From positions 1 to 9,824 of the forward strand of contig JAGBZE010000011.1 in the NCBI GenBank assembly GCA_017628435.1: DNA of 9,824 nucleotides. The letters run 5' to 3'. The notes below the pieces were generated by a model. It worked only from the letters and a program-made list of their open reading frames with translations. It did not search any database and had not been told where the DNA came from. Position numbers and translations under genes: made by a program. Positions within the stretch are counted from its first letter, which is position 1. Each line of letters starts with the position of its first letter. Shown here piece by piece: positions 6,402 through 9,824 of this stretch. The stretch comes from Akkermansia sp. GTDB taxonomy: Bacteria; Verrucomicrobiota; Verrucomicrobiia; Verrucomicrobiales; Akkermansiaceae.

Positions 6402-9365
6402 TTACTTCTTAAGCTGCTCGGGGGTGGGGGCGATAATCTGCACGGGCACCTTGATTTCAGGCAGCCATTCAGCCTTTACCTTCACCGTGGCAGTACCGCT
6501 TTCACCGCGCTTACCGCGCACCACAGCAAGAATACGGCCATTGAAGAAGCTCTGCTTCGGATTCTGCATGCAGGTGTGGTCCACGGGATTACCGTTGCAG
6601 AAGCCCACCAGCTCGGCAGGACCATCGATGCTGAAGCTTACCTTGCGGCTGTCGGTAGGCACCACATTACCCTGAGCATCGGTAAGAGCCAGAGAGATAT
6701 AGCTCAGGTCGCGGGCATCACCCACGATGGTGGAGCGGTCCACCTCGGCCGTCACGCGGGCGGTGGCACCGGTGGTCACGCGCTTGGCAGTGGCCCAGGG
6801 CTGGCCATCCTTCTTCACCACCACTTCAACGGTGCCGGGTTCGTACACCACATCCTCCCAGGTGAAGCGGAACTGGTTCTTGCTCACCACGAGGCTCTTA
6901 TCCTTCTGGGTGAAGGAGGGTCCATCGCCACGGCGGCGCACACCCTGGCTCTTGCCATTCACAAAGAGCTCAGCCTCATCACCGCTGGTGAACACCATCA
7001 CGGGAGTCTTCTGCCCCTCGCGGCCTTCCCAGTTCCAATGCGGCAGAATGTGGGCCATCTTCTTTTCCGGATTCCACTGACTCTGGTAGAGGTAGTAAAC
7101 ATCCTTCGGGAAGCCGGCCAGGTCAATCAGGCCGAAATAGGAGCTGCGGCTGGGGGCCTTGTTGCCCATGGCCTTCAGCTGTTCCATGGCAGCCTTCTTC
7201 TCCGCCTCGCTTGCGCCGATAAAGTTGCCGATGTTGGAAGCATCCTGGTTGTAGGGGGTGGGTTCGCCGATATAGTCGAAACCGGTCCACACATACTCAC
7301 CCGCCAGGTCAGGAGCCTTGGTATGAGCGTGCATCTCGATATCCGGGCAGGAACCCCAGCCCGTGGAGGAAAGCGCATAGCTGCTCACCTGGAAATAGCG
7401 GGCACCGCTGTGCACATCCCACTTCATCGGGAAGAAATAGGTATCGCGGGTGGACACGCAGCTGCAGGTCTCGGAGCCGTAGTAGGGCTGCTCCGGGTGC
7501 TCCTTGCGGAACTCGGCATAGAGATGCGGCTTGTAGTTGAAGCCATACACATCCATGGTCCCGGAGAATCCGTTTTTCCAGGCGCGCATATCATTGCAAC
7601 CCACGGTGTAGGGACGCGTGGTATCGTACTTGCGAACCTCATCGCGCAGATTGATGGCAGTCTCCAGATTCTTCTTGTGCTTCGCGGGGTCATTGTGCCC
7701 CTGCTCCGGGATTTCGTTACCGCCACTCCAGGCGATGATGGACGGATGGTTACGGTCGCGCAGCATGAAGTTACGCACGTCCTTCTGCCACCACTCGGGC
7801 CAGTAGAGGTGGTAGCCGTTCACCTTGTCATATTTCTGCTGCTTCCAGATATCGAAAAGCTCGTCAATAACCAGGATACCGTGCTTATCGCAGAGGTCGA
7901 GCACCTCAGGTGCGGGCGGGTTGTGGGTCATGCGGATGGAGTTGCAACCCATCTCCTTGAGAATCTCAATCTTGCGCTCGTAGCCACGGGCATGGAAGGC
8001 AGAACCGAGGGCACCCAGGTCGTGGTGTTCGCACACGCCCTTGATTTTCACCTTTTCGCCATTCAGATAAAAGCCGTCCTTCTTCCACTCTGCAGTGCGC
8101 ACGCCGAAAGAGCTTTCCTTGCTGTCCACCTGTTTGCCATTCACCAGAATGCTGGTCTGCATGGCATACAGATGCGGGTTCTCCATGCTCCAGAGCTCTG
8201 GGCTGTAAAGACGCAGCTCCTGCTCCACGGTGCCGGTCGTGCCAGGTTCCAGGGTGATGGTGGAGGGCTGAGCCTGCACGCCGTCCACAGACTGCTGCAC
8301 GGTAATTTCAGCCATCTCGCTTCCCGTATTCTCCACCGTGGTCTGCACCTTCACGAGAGCATAATCCTTCTTGATTTCCGGGGTGGTGATGAAGGTGGGC
8401 CACTGGGCGAGATGCACAGGACCGGTCTTTTCCAGCCACACATGGCGATAGATACCGGCACCGGGATACCAGCGGGTAGAAAGCGGCAGATTGCTGGCCA
8501 TGACAGCCACCAGGTTATCCTTGCCGGCTTCCAGATAAGGGGTGATATCCACCCGGAAAGAATTATAGCCATATGCCCACTCACCGGCCTTCTTGCCGTT
8601 CACATATACCTGGGGATTAGCCATCACGCCATCGAAATCCAGGTAATAGCGATCTTTCTCAGCGCTGAAATCAGCAGGCACGGCAAAGTTCTTGCGGTAC
8701 CAGCCCCAGCCATTCCACGGCAGCTTACCGGTTTCATTCGGCTCATCCATGAGGAAGGGGCTCTCGATAGCCCAGTCATGCGGCAGCTGCACGCTCTTGA
8801 AGCCGGTTTCATCAGCCCCAATCGCGGCATAGGCCGTGGCGGGCAAGCCCTTCTGCACCTGCAGCGGCTGATTATCCATGCCGGTGAACATCACCTCGCG
8901 GATGCTGGCCCAGCTGGCAATGTTGGTACCGCCCACACGAATTTTGATGGACTTCACGGGTTTTCCGCCCAGGTCAATGAACGACGCAGCCTGGTGGCCC
9001 ACATTGATAATCTGCTGGGTTTCAGAACCGCCGTGGTCAACAGTTACAATGGCAGTCATGTTATTGCGCTGTTCCCAGTAGATGACAGCCATCCTGACAG
9101 GGTCCCTGAAACCGGGGCGGATGACGAGATAGTGACCATCATACTGATCCTTGGCACACCAGCGGGTCATCAGATCTCCATCCACAGCATAAGCAGCAGA
9201 ATGCGTTCCCTGATGAGAATCCGCATACACTGGAACACCAGCCTCTGCAGGGTCACCGGCCCCACAGTACTTGAATTTCCAGCCAAAATCAAAACTCTCA
9301 CGTTCCCCTGCGTAGGCAGAAGCCACACTCAGAGCCAGCAGGGGCAGCATATGTCTTGCTTTCAT
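6402..9365 (-). CDS. Secreted GH2 glycoside hydrolase (beta-galactosidase type) with discoidin-like insertion
   Basis: A retaining exo-glycosidase of family GH2, probably a beta-galactosidase acting on host or dietary glycans outside the cytoplasm. Numbering is from the upstream in-frame ATG at 9395 (997 residues). M11 (ATG at 9365, 987 residues) is preferred because it gives a compact signal peptide, MKARHMLPLLALSVASAYA, and because promoter-like TAAAAT motifs overlap the longer start. Domains: first strand of the GH2 jelly roll (35-43), an F5/8-type-C/CBM32-like insertion (about 55-173), the rest of the sugar-binding domain (about 194-325, with LPHDWAIESPF), an Ig-like domain (about 327-432), a TIM barrel (about 435-770) with acid/base E561 in GGNE and nucleophile E642 in YGSE, a DUF4982-like domain (PHWNW at 785-789, ELFVNGKSQG at 809-818), and a C-terminal Ig-like domain (about 875-990). 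beta-Glucuronidase activity is an alternative. No Shine-Dalgarno motif. Confidence 0.92.
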   Translation of the reverse strand: MKARHMLPLLALSVASAYAGERESFDFGWKFKYCGAGDPAEAGVPVYADSHQGTHSAAYAVDGDLMTRWCAKDQYDGHYLVIRPGFRDPVRMAVIYWEQRNNMTAIVTVDHGGSETQQIINVGHQAASFIDLGGKPVKSIKIRVGGTNIASWASIREVMFTGMDNQPLQVQKGLPATAYAAIGADETGFKSVQLPHDWAIESPFLMDEPNETGKLPWNGWGWYRKNFAVPADFSAEKDRYYLDFDGVMANPQVYVNGKKAGEWAYGYNSFRVDITPYLEAGKDNLVAVMASNLPLSTRWYPGAGIYRHVWLEKTGPVHLAQWPTFITTPEIKKDYALVKVQTTVENTGSEMAEITVQQSVDGVQAQPSTITLEPGTTGTVEQELRLYSPELWSMENPHLYAMQTSILVNGKQVDSKESSFGVRTAEWKKDGFYLNGEKVKIKGVCEHHDLGALGSAFHARGYERKIEILKEMGCNSIRMTHNPPAPEVLDLCDKHGILVIDELFDIWKQQKYDKVNGYHLYWPEWWQKDVRNFMLRDRNHPSIIAWSGGNEIPEQGHNDPAKHKKNLETAINLRDEVRKYDTTRPYTVGCNDMRAWKNGFSGTMDVYGFNYKPHLYAEFRKEHPEQPYYGSETCSCVSTRDTYFFPMKWDVHSGARYFQVSSYALSSTGWGSCPDIEMHAHTKAPDLAGEYVWTGFDYIGEPTPYNQDASNIGNFIGASEAEKKAAMEQLKAMGNKAPSRSSYFGLIDLAGFPKDVYYLYQSQWNPEKKMAHILPHWNWEGREGQKTPVMVFTSGDEAELFVNGKSQGVRRRGDGPSFTQKDKSLVVSKNQFRFTWEDVVYEPGTVEVVVKKDGQPWATAKRVTTGATARVTAEVDRSTIVGDARDLSYISLALTDAQGNVVPTDSRKVSFSIDGPAELVGFCNGNPVDHTCMQNPKQSFFNGRILAVVRGKRGESGTATVKVKAEWLPEIKVPVQIIAPTPEQLKK

Positions 9366-9385
9366 CATAATCATGGATACGGGGC

Positions 9386-9399
9386 ATTTTACCATTTTA
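9386..9399 (-). promoter_or_regulatory. Possible -10 elements upstream of GH2 gene
   Basis: On the minus strand TAAAAT occurs twice, at 9399-9394 and 9391-9386, within the direct repeat TAAAATGG/TAAAATGC, downstream of a T-rich tract (about 9420-9409). Each matches the -10 consensus at five of six positions, but no clear -35 sits at a normal distance. The first copy overlaps the ATG at 9395, so if either is used the translation start must be one of the ATGs at 9374, 9368 or 9365. Confidence 0.3.
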
Positions 9400-9428
9400 T
9401 TTCCGCAAGAAAAGAAAAAAGTTTGGTA

Positions 9429-9824
9429 CTACACTCGCAGGAAGGCCCGATGACGGTAAAGAAAATACAGCATGAGCCATAATAAACCATAGGAGAGACA
9501 CTCGTACAAAAACGGAGATTCCGCCCAGCGGAGAAGCGGATAAGCTATATTGCCCCACAGGCTGCGACCACCCATTCCGGGGGTGTTGGTAAGCAGATAA
9601 GCAAGCAACGCATTACAACCCACAACCTGCAGAGGGAAAGCAGCATACTTCATTCCGGGAAGCATATCGAACACGGCATGGAATATGGACAGCAGAAGCA
9701 GGCACCAGCCTCCGCTCCACAGCACCATCGTACTGGTGAACAGGTGCTTGATGAGCGGAGTATCCAGCTCCAGCAGAAGAGCCCCGCCCAGACACAGCAG
9801 CCCGCTGACACAAAGAATCATCAC
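9429..9824 (-). CDS. HGSNAT/NagX-like (DUF5009) membrane acetyltransferase, C-terminal part
   Basis: The frame is open from the right edge to TAG at 9429, showing the last 131 residues of a longer membrane protein. Four hydrophobic helices are visible: about 3-18, 29-51, 62-78 and 107-122 of the fragment. The order PLIKHLFTSTMVLWSGGW (23-40), then a helix ending FHAVFD (48-53), then AFPLQVVGCNALLAYLL (62-78) resembles the C-terminal region of bacterial NagX and human heparan-alpha-glucosaminide N-acetyltransferase (PxxKxxxTxSxVL and AFP-x3-GxNAL patterns). That family passes acetyl groups across the membrane to amino sugars. The catalytic N-terminal half lies outside the window. It ends 63 bp before the GH2 start, with no hairpin between, so the two are probably cotranscribed. 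The GTG at 9824 is only an in-frame codon at the edge, not a demonstrated start. Confidence 0.7.
   Translation of the reverse strand: MMILCVSGLLCLGGALLLELDTPLIKHLFTSTMVLWSGGWCLLLLSIFHAVFDMLPGMKYAAFPLQVVGCNALLAYLLTNTPGMGGRSLWGNIAYPLLRWAESPFLYECLSYGLLWLMLYFLYRHRAFLRV

Noticed and set aside
6576..9482. A 968-codon plus-strand open frame antisense to the GH2 gene
   Set aside because: It is codon-aligned with the GH2 frame and stays open because GH2 there avoids TTA, CTA and TCA codons. The translation is His/Gly/Ala-rich with no domain pattern, while the GH2 frame has full family motifs.
1..9824. CRISPR array, tRNA/rRNA gene, insertion sequence or prophage
   Set aside because: No regularly spaced repeats, no tRNA-like cloverleaf or rRNA sequence, no transposase or integrase frame was seen, and no intergenic stretch exceeds about 150 bp.

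Overview
The window looks like chromosomal DNA of an Akkermansia-type member of the Verrucomicrobiota. The clearest pointer is a PEP-CTERM tail with an Arg-rich end on the secreted protein at 5253-6251. A secreted multidomain GH2 glycosidase, strong G/C-ending codon bias in most genes and the absence of Shine-Dalgarno motifs at every visible start fit this. The assignment rests on recognition of protein style, not on a marker gene.

Layout. On the minus strand, 3809 down to 1 is a tight gene run: ilvD (dihydroxy-acid dehydratase, branched-chain amino acid synthesis), then after 20 bp a proton-oligopeptide-transporter-like (POT-like) MFS carrier, then after 10 bp a membrane-anchored ankyrin-repeat protein that leaves the left edge. 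The last two genes share an exact 14-nt stretch at codons 3-7. A 140-bp divergent gap separates ilvD from a plus-strand CynX/NimT-type MFS exporter (3950-5131).

Next on the plus strand is a self-contained unit at 5200-6308: a good sigma70-like promoter, a secreted IdeS/Mac-like (peptidase family C66) cysteine protease with a PEP-CTERM anchor, and a strong intrinsic terminator. A second strong hairpin (6336-6378) ends the convergent minus-strand unit. That unit holds a large secreted GH2 beta-galactosidase-type enzyme with a discoidin-like insertion in its N-terminal sugar-binding domain. It is preceded by the C-terminal end of a membrane acetyltransferase of the HGSNAT/NagX (DUF5009) type, which enters from the right edge.

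Together the right half suggests a mucus or host-surface lifestyle: glycan trimming by the GH2, possible sugar acetylation at the membrane, and a surface-displayed protease whose catalytic motifs match immunoglobulin-cleaving IdeS. The left half combines housekeeping metabolism with a transporter and an ankyrin protein of unknown purpose. The most notable object is the IdeS-like PEP-CTERM protease; second is the ilvD-POT-ankyrin cluster, whose transporter lacks the usual ExxER motif.
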